Shown here: in pieces, positions 1 through 12,010 of the stretch
Layout: each line of letters begins with the position of its first letter
How positions within the stretch are numbered: position 1 is the stretch's first letter
NCBI GenBank assembly: GCA_009760855.2
Contig: WPIO01000023.1
Location: 871,501 to 935,500, forward strand
Length of the DNA: 64,000 nt
Direction: 5' to 3'
From: Cristatella mucedo
Lineage: Eukaryota > Bryozoa > Phylactolaemata > Cristatellidae
Program-made: the position numbers and the translations under genes
The notes under the pieces: generated by a model
The model's input: the letters and a program-made list of their open reading frames with translations, nothing else
Told to the model about the DNA's origin: nothing
Database searches by the model: none

Positions 1-1649
1 CTGAAAATTAGTAAATGCGTATTTGTTCACTTGATTTGGTGTAAAGGCTCCATGTTCGAATCTTAATAGCAAAAGCAAAAGTAACTTCCCTTTTATAACG
101 CAAGCTCAGTTGAGCTGAAGTACCTACACACTATGAGGTTTCACGCTTGCATTGCAAATTTAATTTGACGGCAAGCAGGCTTACCCCATCTGCTGTCTGT
201 CGTCAGTGTATTCAGTTGGAAAATACGCTTGAGCAATGGCTGCTGTGCCAACGAAGCACCGTTTATGATCCAACAAGTCAGACCATAACGGCTGATGATG
301 CAAGTCTCGGATTGGGCCCGGTTTCTCGTGCCCTCACACGGGTCGTATAGAAAGGAATCTGTAGTGCACATAGGTTACACACGGATTAGATTATACTCGG
401 CGTTAGGTCTATCATGGTAAATATATCGTAGGATGGATGCAGCAGCATTACCAGGTACTATCTCAACTTCAACGCCCTTACTGTGTGCTTTTGCTGTCAA
501 GTGCTTACCTACTGATTAAGCGATATTGATCTGCCCTTTCTAAGAATTTAGGGGAGGCTGGATATGGTGTTTGGTGGCTCCTCGAAGGGCTTGTGGAACT
601 GCAGAAAAGTTCGAGGGTAGCAGAGAAGCACTTTTATAACAGGCTTTGGTACGATGCAGCACTCAAGCAATTAATGTGGATATAATAAAACTGTCGTGAC
701 AAACAGCTGGGTTTTTATTGGTTATTATAGTGCGTCACGTATATTCCGTAGCAGCCAGAGTCGGGATTGTGCTTTTGCTATGGAATGGCTCAAAAACAAC
801 TAAGAGGAAGCATGAACTACTGTGATAATGAGTATCCAACAGCAACAGCACAACTCCCTTGTTAAAAGGCTGAAGGGCAAGCGATCAGCAATAGGATTCG
901 CTAAAATTAGCTGCTCGAGTTCCATCATATCCTGAACTCGTAGCTGTACTAGGCTGATTGAACATGCCAACGATACAGAACTTGTCATGAATTCTAAAAG
1001 AACAATGTGACCATGTTTTTTCTGTGTAGACTTTTAAATTCAAAGGATGAAATATGCATTTAAAGTTCCACATTGCTGAAATAACAAACAGCTATGGTTC
1101 GCTACAGGCGTTGTAGCAGTGCAAAATCCTGGATGAATGCGTGTCAGGCTAAAACAGCAAGGACAGGGACTGTTACTATTAAGGGCTATGTTTCAGGGTG
1201 GCGGAGATACCAAGGGAAGTGTTATTTGCTGATGCGGCTGTGCTTATCACATAAGTACATTTTTGAGAATTCACAGGATGTTTGTGGACCGATTCCTGAG
1301 TTTAGATAGCCGATGCAAACAGATCAACCCTGACAAATAAGATTTCTTGTCCTAATATTGCCCCGTCTGCTTAAGAGCAACTTTTCATCATTTAAAGAGC
1401 CTTAAAGACTTTCATTAAGCTTTTATCAAAAATGGGAAAGCTAATTTGTGTGTCGTCTTAATACTTAGCTCAGTTAGCAAATATAAAAGCCAAGTACCCT
1501 ATAACTGTCTGATTAAAGCCAAAGTATTAAGTGACTGTCATGGCAGCACTTATCTTGACATATAGGCTGTGATCTCGAATGCTAGCTTTCTCTCAAGTTA
1601 ACAGCCAGCTCATAAAATAAGAGCCATAAGAGCCATAACAGCCAGCTCC
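1..1649. other. No gene recognised
   Basis: Only short, unconvincing frames. A small direct repeat (GAGCCATAA/GCCAGCTC) lies at 1618-1650. Confidence 0.6.
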
Positions 1650-2806
1650 TTTCGTGGATGTGCCTCGAGCAGTCTAACCCGATATACAGGATTAAGGAGG
1701 CCATCCATTGGGTGGCATCATCCTCTCCGGAATATTGTCCGCCTGTTCCGTCCGACACATTAATGTCTACATTCAGGGAATACACGAGTGATCTAATACT
1801 GAAGTTCATACTTCAACCAAAGAAGGAAACTAGTACTCCAGACGTTATTCCCAGCAGCCTGCTTCTATGGTGCCTAGATCTGCTGCAGTCAAGGTTAACT
1901 AACATAACAAGTATGCCGTTAGCTCAAGTCATGTCCCAGCAATTTTTTAAAGGCTGCAGTCAGGCTAGTAATCAGGAAAGCAAAACCAAACAGAGAGAAC
2001 TTGAGCAACTACCACCAAGTCACTTTTCAGCTGTTCCAGCGAAAGACACTGTAACGTGTCTTAACAGATCAGCATAACTTACATATTAAATCTTCAAACC
2101 TTGCTAGTAAGTTCCAGTCTGGTTATAGAGCTAATCGTTATAAAGAGTGTACTTTGCATTGGGAGTATAACGATCTTCTTATAAATACAGACTTAGGTAG
2201 AGTCTCTTTTCACGCTTTGCTCCACCTGCCTGCAGCTTTTATTTAAACCAAGCACCTGCTCCGTCTCAAGGGTCTCTCCCCTCGCCTGGGCATCACCGGC
2301 ACTGCACCACAGTGGTTTTAGTCCAACCTAAATATAATAATCCAATGTATTGATGGGAATGGGAAATGTCATTCAAGTGACCACTGAAGTTAGGAGTGCC
2401 AAAGGACTGTCTGTGCGCTTGCTCTGGTTCCTTTTTACCGTGCATGCTTTCTTCCTCCCCGAAATGATTGCCAGGCACTACTTAGCCTTTCAATTCAATG
2501 CAGATGCCACTTATTCCCATTCTTTGATCCCTCTCAGCCCTTCGTCAAGTAATATCCTCTCAACTTCATTGCTGCAGGTATTGACGAATTAAATCCGCAT
2601 GTAGATGACAACAGTTTTAAAATAATCTACGATTGAGCCAATTTAGTAGGGATAGGCTAACCAAGTGTGATTCATAAATTTTGAAAAGAAACACTAAAAA
2701 TTGGTTCTGCAGGATTATCTCTTGTTCAATGTGCACGCAAATTAGGATTCCGGTTCCAATGACACATTTCGTTAGACGACCTAATCGGTCCATGGTCAAG
2801 TAAATC
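1650..2806 (+). mobile_element. LINE-A remnant, reverse-transcriptase part
   Basis: Around 1820-1960 a frame reads like the region just before the RT of CR1/L2-type LINEs (TSTPDVIPSSLLLWCLDLLQ, then SRLTNITSMPLAQV). From 2100 to 2800 follow decayed RT blocks, e.g. FQSGYRAN-like, and a segment near 2765 matching the LINE-A 'TTCGTTAGACGACC' box. There are many stops and frameshifts, so it is not functional. It is interrupted by an opposite-strand LINE-A fragment and appears to resume at 3200. Confidence 0.7.
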
Positions 2807-3170
2807 TACGTTATAATAATAATAATAATGCACTTGATAAAGCACCCTAAGAGAACTTAATCTCTCTTTCTAGGTGCTTTAAATTTGCTGCAAAGGGAAA
2901 TGCAATAGAATGGTGAGTAAAATCATGCTTTATAAACAAGCGAAATGAATAATATGGTTAGGGGTGACTTGCACAGAGCAAGCATGCCAATGCGGTTAGT
3001 CGCAGCATGCACAGTGTCAGCAGGCATAAGCACATCAAGGACGAATCACAGGGACCCACAAATGATGTCATAAATAAGTGTGTTTTCAGCGATATAGCAT
3101 TGCTAAAATTTAAAGAATGCTTAAACATATAAACAAAATCTAAATTGGTCAAGGAATATGCAACTGAGCT
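2807..3170 (-). mobile_element. LINE-A 3' fragment nested in a plus-strand LINE-A
   Basis: It begins with an AAT-repeat (the element's 3' tail), then the 3' stem-loop (AAAGCACC paired with GGTGCTTT), the 3' UTR, and the coding end LKTHLF...F.GP. It is truncated at its 5' end. Flanks on both sides are plus-strand LINE-A sequence. Confidence 0.8.
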
Positions 3171-3199
3171 CTATCAACTCACCTCTAGCTGATCTGTCG

Positions 3200-3835
3200 A
3201 CATGTGCAATCAGTTGCTTGTAGTTAATCTCTAACTCTGCAGCTAGGGTTGTCTATCGTGATCGTCACGATTGCTACCTCACACCAATTCTTACTAACCT
3301 TCACTGCCTTCCTGTTAAGCAATGCATCGAATTCTAGGTTCAGACTGTTACTTTTTATTCCCTTCAGTATTTCGCTCCAGCCTACCTTTCAGATCAACTC
3401 TTTTACTAAGCTAAGCATCGTCCAATCCATCTTTTGAATCTAAAGTTTACCTAATCGTATTACGAACCTCAAATGATTTGGATATGAGCTTTAATTTTAA
3501 ATTTTCCCAAAGCCTGCAATCACTACCGACTGGCGCCTGGGCATTCCCTAACTCAAAGACGTTTAAAAGAAGAAAATGCATCTATTTATAAGAGAATTTA
3601 AATTGTCGATGTGAATCGTCCTTTGTGCGCTTATGAGTGCTGACATTTTTGCTTTCACTAACCGTATTTGCATGCTGACACTGTGCATATCATCTCTGAC
3701 CATGTCATGCTAATTGTCATTAAGAGTGCTTCCACTAACCGTTTGGTCACGCTTGCTTTCAAGCAAATCAGTGGCTCGAAAGAAATTAAATTCTTAAAGG
3801 CCACTTTAAAAATAATAATGTTATTTTTTTATCAA
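3200..3835 (+). mobile_element. LINE-A C-terminal and 3' UTR remnant
   Basis: It matches the LINE-A stretch from 'CTCTGCAGCTAGG' through the coding end and the 3' UTR, to a decayed tail near 3825. It is probably the continuation of the 1650-2806 copy. Confidence 0.7.
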
Positions 3836-5324
3836 GTAAACGGAATTGTGGAGTTCCGAGCAAGATTTAAATTCTCGCAGTATCTAAAGTGACTAGAGTA
3901 TACAAATGGCTCAGATGTCTGCGTCTACCGCGAGTCTTCATTCATAGAGTTAAGGCAAGTTTCAAGTACACCTGATGGTTTTTAGAATGCGCATTTCAAA
4001 TGGTAATTAATTAATTAATTAAATTATGGCTACGTACGACTTAGCCTAACGCTACATGATCAATCCATATTAAGACGTCGGAGCTGGGTTTCTCATTTTG
4101 CACTATCTGCAGATTTTTAACTGCTATTATTACCTTTAACCGATTCAAAAAGCCAGAAGCAACCTTAAATTAACTTGAAGGTATTGCATAAAGCCTACAT
4201 CCCTACAATCATTCACTGCAATTGCAAGCATATAAAATTGTGTTAAGAAGTTGCATTTGGCTGAAAATGAACCCGGAAAGTCTTCACTGCTGGAGCAGAA
4301 TTTAAGCTCTGGAAATCTGGGTGAGGCCGTTCGGGGAGAGCACTTGGCATTGCCACAGAGTAGCTAAAAAATGTATAGGATATATGGAATGGGAGGTCTT
4401 AGGCAAGCGTTATGCCAATACAATGAAGGTCTAAATAACAGAGGTATGGAAAGCGTAGCAAAGACAATTCGCCGTTCTAAAGAATTCCAAGTTAGGTGGT
4501 GCCTATTCGAATAGGTTTTAAAAATGTGTTTACCAGGCATTCGAATGCTGCTCCTATGATTGTGCTAGTGCGTTGAGATGAAACTCGGTACATAACCGCC
4601 TCATATTTTTACTATGAAAATACCAGGAACCTAATACAATGGAAATACCCATACGACTGTGCACCAACAAGTGAGGTTATTATAATATGCAAAGGCAGTT
4701 GTTTTCATGGTCTTCTATTCTATTTTTGATTATGCTTCACTCATAATTGCATACATGTAGAAAGTCTAGTGATTTATTGTGCAATGGCTTTAGTAATCGC
4801 GAAATTCGTAAAAACGTTTACCAGTCAAATCAGTACTGAATGCAATACCCCCTTTCCGGTTCACAATTAGTCAGCAAAACAACAAGCGAATCACAAGTGA
4901 CATGTACGTTTGTCTATTTGAAGCTAAAATGATCAAAAACACATTTAGAAGCGCACAGTCCTTCGATATTGTAGATTGTATTGCAAGTCAACTTTCATGG
5001 TGTTGTCACTGCGTTTTGTCCCAGAACAAGCTACAATCCCACCGTTGTAAAGCAAAATGATTTTTCAAAATGCACTAAATCCTCGCGGAAGAACTAGCTT
5101 GCTTCCATAACTAAGCCTCGTGTTCTCCTTGAATTCTCTAAGGTTATATTCAAGGATTCTGACTATAAAGGACAATCATGCTACTGTTTTGCCATAGTTG
5201 TTCTCTTTAGTTCTTACGACTTTGACGTAGTTATATATGCGGGGGTAGCACACGAAAGATCAGCAATATTGTGGTGAAGCCTGTCTAAGCAAATTTTCCT
5301 AATTCGTAGTAGTAGGGATAATGT
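3836..5324. other. No gene or recognisable element seen
   Basis: AT-rich unique-looking sequence; TTAA-type simple repeat at 4003-4025. Confidence 0.6.
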
Positions 5325-6010
5325 TGTGTAATACATCTTCGTCTATAACAACACAAAGCCGCAAAGACTATGTGAATGTTACGCACGAGAGTTATCTACA
5401 GCCTCCACAAACCTAAGCTACTTTGGGTACCCATTTGGAAGCCAAAAGACTTCGCAGCACGCAGCACAGAAAAAGTGAGAAGCATGGCCGAGTCAGAAAG
5501 GCATTTGAGATAGTAAGTAGCTTTGAAATAACAGCTCAGGATGGCCTGAAAAGATGTGCTGAAGTCTGCGATAGGAGAGTGGATGTCATTGCATATGAAT
5601 TGTGGAAGTGAGTTCCATAGCATAAGACCTGCTGGGTCCATTGGTCCGTCACACACAATCAGATAACGGTAGAGCTATTTATTGCCAATAGTGGACCTGA
5701 GAGCACCAGGAGGCTGAAACTGCTGCAGCAGGTAAATGAGGCATGGAGCAGCTAGGCCGGGGTGACTTCGTGGGTTAGCATTAGAACTTTTCTCTGCATC
5801 TGGGGATCAGCCGGAAGCCATACAAGCTCTTTCAGCAAAGGAAAACACACGATCAAACTTGCAGGATTTGTAAAACAGCGTTCAGCCATATCCATCACTA
5901 GCTGCAGTAACCTAGCTACTTTTGTCCCAGCTAAAAGGCAAGTAAAATGATCAAGTCGAGACAGATCCATCGTTACTTTTAATCTCTTATTATTGATTTT
6001 ATATATTTCC
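5325..6010 (-). mobile_element. LINE-B 3' part (C-terminal coding end and tail)
   Basis: Minus-strand frames read LLAGTKVARLLQLVMDMAER and PLLKELVWLPADPQMQRKVL, typical of the C-terminus shared by APE-type LINEs (LLAGLP..., HWLPV..RI.FK), then LWNSLPQFI. The tail near 5330-5470 matches the tail at 54035-54177, defining a family distinct from LINE-A. Confidence 0.65.
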
Positions 6011-9000
6011 GTAATTTTCTTGGTTCGTGGTCTTACAAAGCTACCAGATATTTCAATAATCTTGTATGGGTACTTGGCGAGCACCAGGAAAAGATGGGTA
6101 TTGGACTGATCCTTACTTTGGCTATTTATTTTCCACGATTTATTCATAAATTTGACACTGGCTTAACTAAATGGTTTGGCATGTTAGGACAGAAGGCATA
6201 CTATCTTAACTATTGTTGAAGCAGGACACGATCCCTTTTGCAATGATTAATTCCGATGCATTGTAATAATGTCAGGAAATTCAAAAAATGTCATACCTTG
6301 CCATCGTTACATTAAAATCTTACATTTCGCACACCCAGAAAATCGCAAGAGCAAGAAGAATACCATAACTATCTGCTGAAAATAAATTACTTATATAAGC
6401 TGAACAGTCGTGGTAGAAAGATGTAGGTAGACATTTTTATATAAATTGTATCTTGCGATAAACAGGCTGTACTTTTAATTATTTAATAATTTAATAATTA
6501 AATAATTAATTAATTAATTGTAATTTTAATTTAATAAAATTTTTATTTAATTTCCTAGAGTAAGAAAATGTTAAGGCTTGGAGCAAAGGCCAGGTAGGTT
6601 TGCATCAGAGACGTGTTTAACCTCATTGCAGAATATTTGAGAATTGCACAAGCATTATGTATTTCTATAGTTGCATAATAGAGTCTGTGGCTAAGATTTC
6701 AATCTTCTCGAATAAAAATTAAATAATTCAACACATTGAAAGCTCTTTAAGGATAGCAATTATGATTGCTAATAGGGAAACTATGTAAGAGAATGTGTAG
6801 CGTTTTGAAATCACGAAAAGTCAGTAAATGACCCAGGTTTTTGGCCAACTCTCTACTCAAGCAATACTTCAGGTATTCTAAGAAAAAACCTTATCGGGAG
6901 GAAGCAATACCGAATTTGAATGATACTCTCACCTGTCTCATCTTATCTTTGCTCCAACTTTTTTCGGTTAAAGCATTGATTCACACAGCTGGAAATACGA
7001 AATACTAAGCACTACCTTTTAAACATCTACTGAAAATGACTCAATATGGCTAATGAATTAACATGTCGAAACTTCCAAGTAAGAACAATCAAGAAAATCA
7101 TCAACGCATCACAAAGAAAAATATAAAACTTTTAGAATATTGCGTATGATCCTCCAAATAATTACTATAAAATTAAAACATGCTCAAGCTATTCTGATAA
7201 TTCTGGTAAAACTACCCAGTTTCCCATTGAACGCCGAAAGGGCACAACCTCTGAGGTCACTATAGGATGATTCTTATAGTTGTCCTTTGGGTAATGATGT
7301 TAAGACATTCCATGCCTGCTGGAGCAAAATTTGAGCGATTATATAGGTCTAATTGCAGTCCGCAGGCATACGAAATCTAGCGAGCGTAAGGTTTTATGTA
7401 ACAGATTTAGTTTTATCTTTTAATGGCAAGGTAGGAACAACAGATAGGCGATAACCAATCGTAGCGATACACAAGCATCACTTATTCAGGTATTGCAAGG
7501 ATAATTGTTCTCTAGCTACCTTAGTTGTCAGAGATGAAATAAGATGTGCCTAACCATCTCGCGATGTTAGTGAATGAGTGATTGAGAAGGTCTGTATGTC
7601 ATTGAATGTCATTGAATGCCATTGAAATTGTTGCTGTGCAAGGTTACAGCTGTTCTTTTGAAAGTCGTTTTTTACGAAGCTTTTGGAGCATCACCAGGCT
7701 AAACTTGTCGTCTGAATAATGTGTTTCATTGAAAATTTAAAGATGTATGCATACCTATTTAAACTTATTAGAATTATAACTTACAAATTAAATGACAAGT
7801 TAAAAGAAATGGTTAATCTTCAAACCAAATAGAGAATTTAGTGAAAAATGCTGAGCCCAGAATTCCGCTACGTTAACGATGCGAAATAAGACAATGAACA
7901 AAGCCTAAACGCTAAGAGTAGCTCGCGTTACGCAATAATTAATTTAGCGTACTTCTACATCAATAACTGACATAATTATTGTTAAAAACGTCAAACTTTA
8001 CTTTTCATATGCAATTTTTATAGAGCATTTCTTTTTTAATTTTGAAACCAAGAAGTACAAACTTATGTTAATATTCTGTCTCCGGCAGTAGTAGACAGGC
8101 CTTAAGATTGTGATAGACGCTTTACAGAAAAAAACCGTCTGTTAATCGCTTATTTACGAATTCCAAGAGTTGAGTGCAAACCAGTGGTGCAGAAGGTAAG
8201 ACATTTGCGTTTTCTCAATTGCTATTGACGAGATTTTTTAAACAGGGCCACAGATTTATTCTTTTAACAAAATATAGCTGGCAATTATAAAATAAAATAA
8301 ACGAGTAGGAGTCTTTATTTTGATTACATTGACAAACTTGTATGTACTAATACAGAGGCCTCTGTAGCACTCTACCAGCTTACATAGATCTCCAGATCTC
8401 AGACGGAAAAATGTGACTAAAAAACAATTTTGGCAAAGCAAAATAACTTTCTACAAATAAATTTACTTAAACGTAAAATACATGCACATTTTTTATCTCC
8501 GACAAATACTTACTTATCAGTGTATAAGCGAGTAACTAATTAGGTAACCCAATCCTTTATACTTATTTATGTAACTGATTGAACATTTAACAAATTTTAA
8601 GAATAAATAGACATAAGAAAAATGATAAACTTGCAATATTTCTTTGCTTAATTCGTGTGGTGAAACTTTAAAAATCAGTCTTGCATATTTTGCCTAGATC
8701 TTAGTAGTTTGAAAGTAGTTGATGGTAGTCGATTTAGCCTCTAATGATATTATTCCAACATATAGAATAAAAAACGTTGTTCAAGGTTGAGGAAAGATCA
8801 ACTTCGAAAAGTAATAGTTTACTGAACCTCGGCCATAAGCAGCAAGGCTCTAGAATGTGTACCACCTAATATTAGTATTATATGTAGTGCTACAATAAAG
8901 TTTGATTAGTATTTGGCTGCTTTGCAATCCCTTTCAAGATTAGTAACAGCTAATAGTTGAATAAAATGGTTGGATCTTGATAGGCAAGCATTCAAACGAA

Positions 9001-9834
9001 CACATTCATCGTGCTAAGACAAGCATTACAAAGCACACACAAGATTCACTCCTCAGGTTAGTAGGAACCCTTACACTGACTCAATCGTGATCCAAGGAAA
9101 ACAGACTGGGCTGTTGTGGAATTTTACATAAACATGTCGCCTTTATCCTTATTCATGATGTGCACAGTTGTTTTAAAGCTAGAAATGGACAATCTGAACT
9201 ACACGTGATCTAGGATATACTAGAACGAACGTGTAAACAGGGTCTGCCAGCTGTTAGCTAGAGCCAACAGTAGCAATATCTGCTAATATTAGATGTTTAA
9301 GAAGGAGGTAGGATAAAATGAAGGTTTACCATAATAGTAATTAATTGTATCTCTGTGGTATGTTAGTGGTAACTTATCGCTACAAGGAAGCGGTTTCCAC
9401 TTAATCTCTGATTTATTTGACTGTCTTCCCCTCTATAGACTAAGAAACCACCTATTTTTATTCAAGGTAAATTCAATATCCATTTTACATTCCTTCTGAT
9501 ACTGCGCATTCACTATATGACGTCACTGTGTGAATCTGTTTTCTCAAATTACAAGTTCCACAAAATGCATTTTTTCATACTTTATTCGATGGTTTTCCTG
9601 TGACAGTTTCATACCAACCCCAACGTTCACCATTTTTTTGTAGATCTGATCGTTTGCAAATATGAGTCACCTTAGAGACTGCCTTCTGCTGCCTCGTCGT
9701 AAATTAAATTTTAGTCAGGAAGTTAAAAGTTCCATGAAATTGATGCTGTCTACATCGTACTCACATTTTCTGCATTTTACTTGACCCTGCCGCCAACCTT
9801 CCCTACTTGATGTAATAATGAAATCTAGGTGTTA
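6011..9834. other. No gene or recognisable element seen
   Basis: AT-rich. AAT/TAAT-rich stretch at 6478-6550. Short direct repeat TGTCATTGAATG at 7598-7625. Otherwise featureless to my eye. Confidence 0.6.
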
Positions 9835-10663
9835 ATCTCCCTTAATACATTATATTAGACGACCATATCAACTCCACAGTCAAGAGTGCCTACTTTCAGC
9901 CACATAAAATTGCTAAAATTCGGCTTGCTTAGATAAAGAGACCACATCTAAGTTAATCCATGCATTTTTGACATCACGTCTTGACTTCTGCAACTTAGTG
10001 ATTGCTGGACACCTGCATGTACAATCAGGTTCTTAAGCTGGTGTCAAATTCTGCAGCTAGACTTGTCTGTAGTAAGCGTAGCAGTTGCCACACCACAACA
10101 CTTCTCGCCAACCTGCACTGGCTACCAGTCAAGCAACGAATCAATTCAAGGTTTGTCCGCTCAATTTTAGGTCGCTTCATTCTTTGGCTTCAGCCTATCA
10201 ATCAGACCTACTCCCCCATCAAGCCAAGCATTATACCACCCGCTTCCGGAATCTAATAGTTTACTAATACCTACGAAAACCATCGAATCCTTCCAATACT
10301 GTGCATTTAGTTTTTATGCTCCTAAAGTTTGGAACTCACTCCCGACTTGTGTCACAACATCCCCTGACTTGACCACTGTAAAAAAGAACTTAAAAATGCA
10401 CCTATTTAGGAAAGCATTTAGTGGGTCCTTTTGATTCGTCCTTCATGTACTAAGGTGTGCTGACACTGTGCATGCTGCCACTAACCACACTTGCATGCTG
10501 ACCCTCTGCATGTCAGCCCTAACCATGTGATTTTTTTAAGCATGATATTACTCACAATCCAATCGCGTTTCTCATTGCAGCAAACTTAAAGCACCTAGAA
10601 ACAGATTGACTTCTTCTAGGGCCTTTTATCCAATGTATTATTATTATTATTATTGTTATTATT
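9835..10663 (+). mobile_element. LINE-A 3' part with TTA tail
   Basis: It covers the SLDDHI-like box, the coding end ([30 protein letters not shown]) and the 3' UTR. The stem-loop near 10585-10628 is partly decayed. The (ATT)n tail ends about 10660. Frameshifts are present. Confidence 0.85.
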
Positions 10664-10974
10664 AATACGACACAACTCCAAGCTATCTAGCACCCTTGAT
10701 GATTTTTCTGTTGTGAAGTATGCACAGATCTTACGACGTCAAGACAACCGGGCTTTACTGTAAACATAAATGAAGCAAGCCAAACTAAATGTATGCTAAA
10801 CACTGCCACCAAAAAGTACTGACGCCTGTCAGCCGCTTTGCGTTTGTGGGTTATTTTCTATTGCATCCATCCATTTTAGTAACCAATAATTCCAAATGTT
10901 ACTAAGAACTAATAGAGTCTATGGCAAGGACCGCACTAGTATTGGCAGACGAATAAAACTCTTACAACAAAACC

Positions 10975-12010
10975 TCTAACTTAGTATTAAGGTTGCCATC
11001 TGGTTTTAGAGCTAATCCGTCCACTGAGTCAAAAGCATGACCAATAAATGTAAACTCAATTAAAATCTCTAGTTGTTTTGCTTGATCGTTTGGCCGCATT
11101 TGATTAAGCTAATTACCAAGTTTTTCTCTAGCTCCTCTCTAATCCCCGGATCATCACTGACACTGTGCTGCTATTGCTTAGTTCTAATCTCGGTATGAGA
11201 CTCCTTAGTATAGATTTAAAGGGGTAGGTGGAACAATTGAATTGGGGTTAACCTTGTAGCTCTGTTCTTAGCCCAATGTTTTTCACAATTTATACTCTCG
11301 CGCTGCCCAATGCGATGGAGAAGTAAAATCTAGGCTTTAACTTCTGTGTAGATTACAAACAGCTATACTCTTTTTTTGATCTCCCTTGGCACTCGAGAAA
11401 GTTGTATTCTCTCAACTTCCTTGCCGCATGCATCGCTTACGTCCACACTTTGATGGCTGCATACCTTCAAATTTGATGGTGACCTAAACCAGCTACCTAT
11501 AATTAGGAAAACCTAATGTGACGTGGAAATTGGGAAGCTTAAAGCTCTAAATTGACACTATGAGCCTACTTCATGTAGCATTTTTACGATATCCATGTGT
11601 CCTGTTCAGAAGTTATCTATCTCTAGACATCCACACGAGATCCACAATCGATTCAGCCAACTTTCAGTGAGGTAACATTAACAATTTAAGGCCTGCTTAG
11701 ACTGAGATTCTAAACACAAATTGCTCCATGGATTTGTTACACCCCTTCTCGACTTCGTTAACTTATGCTTGCTGGTCTACCTGCTTGTGCTATCAGGCTC
11801 TTACAATTGGTAAAAAACACAGCAGCTAGGCTCGTCTGCAGTGAGTGTCGCAGTTGCCTAATACTTAACTTTTTGCCTATTTGCACCGGATCCAAATCAA
11901 GACGTTTAGCAACTTCATGCCTTTGTCACTCACTTTTAGGTCCCCTCATTCTCTGGCAACCATCAACCGGTACTACTCTGACCTCTATGCTGCTTATAAC
12001 ACCGGAATAT
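10975..12010 (+). mobile_element. LINE-A remnant, RT to C-terminal region
   Basis: It starts with a decayed 'SGFRANPSTES'-like RT stretch (~10990-11030), then a YTLALP-like stretch near 11290. Near 11765-11960 it has LLAGLPACAIRLLQLVKNTA and AARLVCSE. It ends abruptly before the 3' UTR. Confidence 0.7.
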
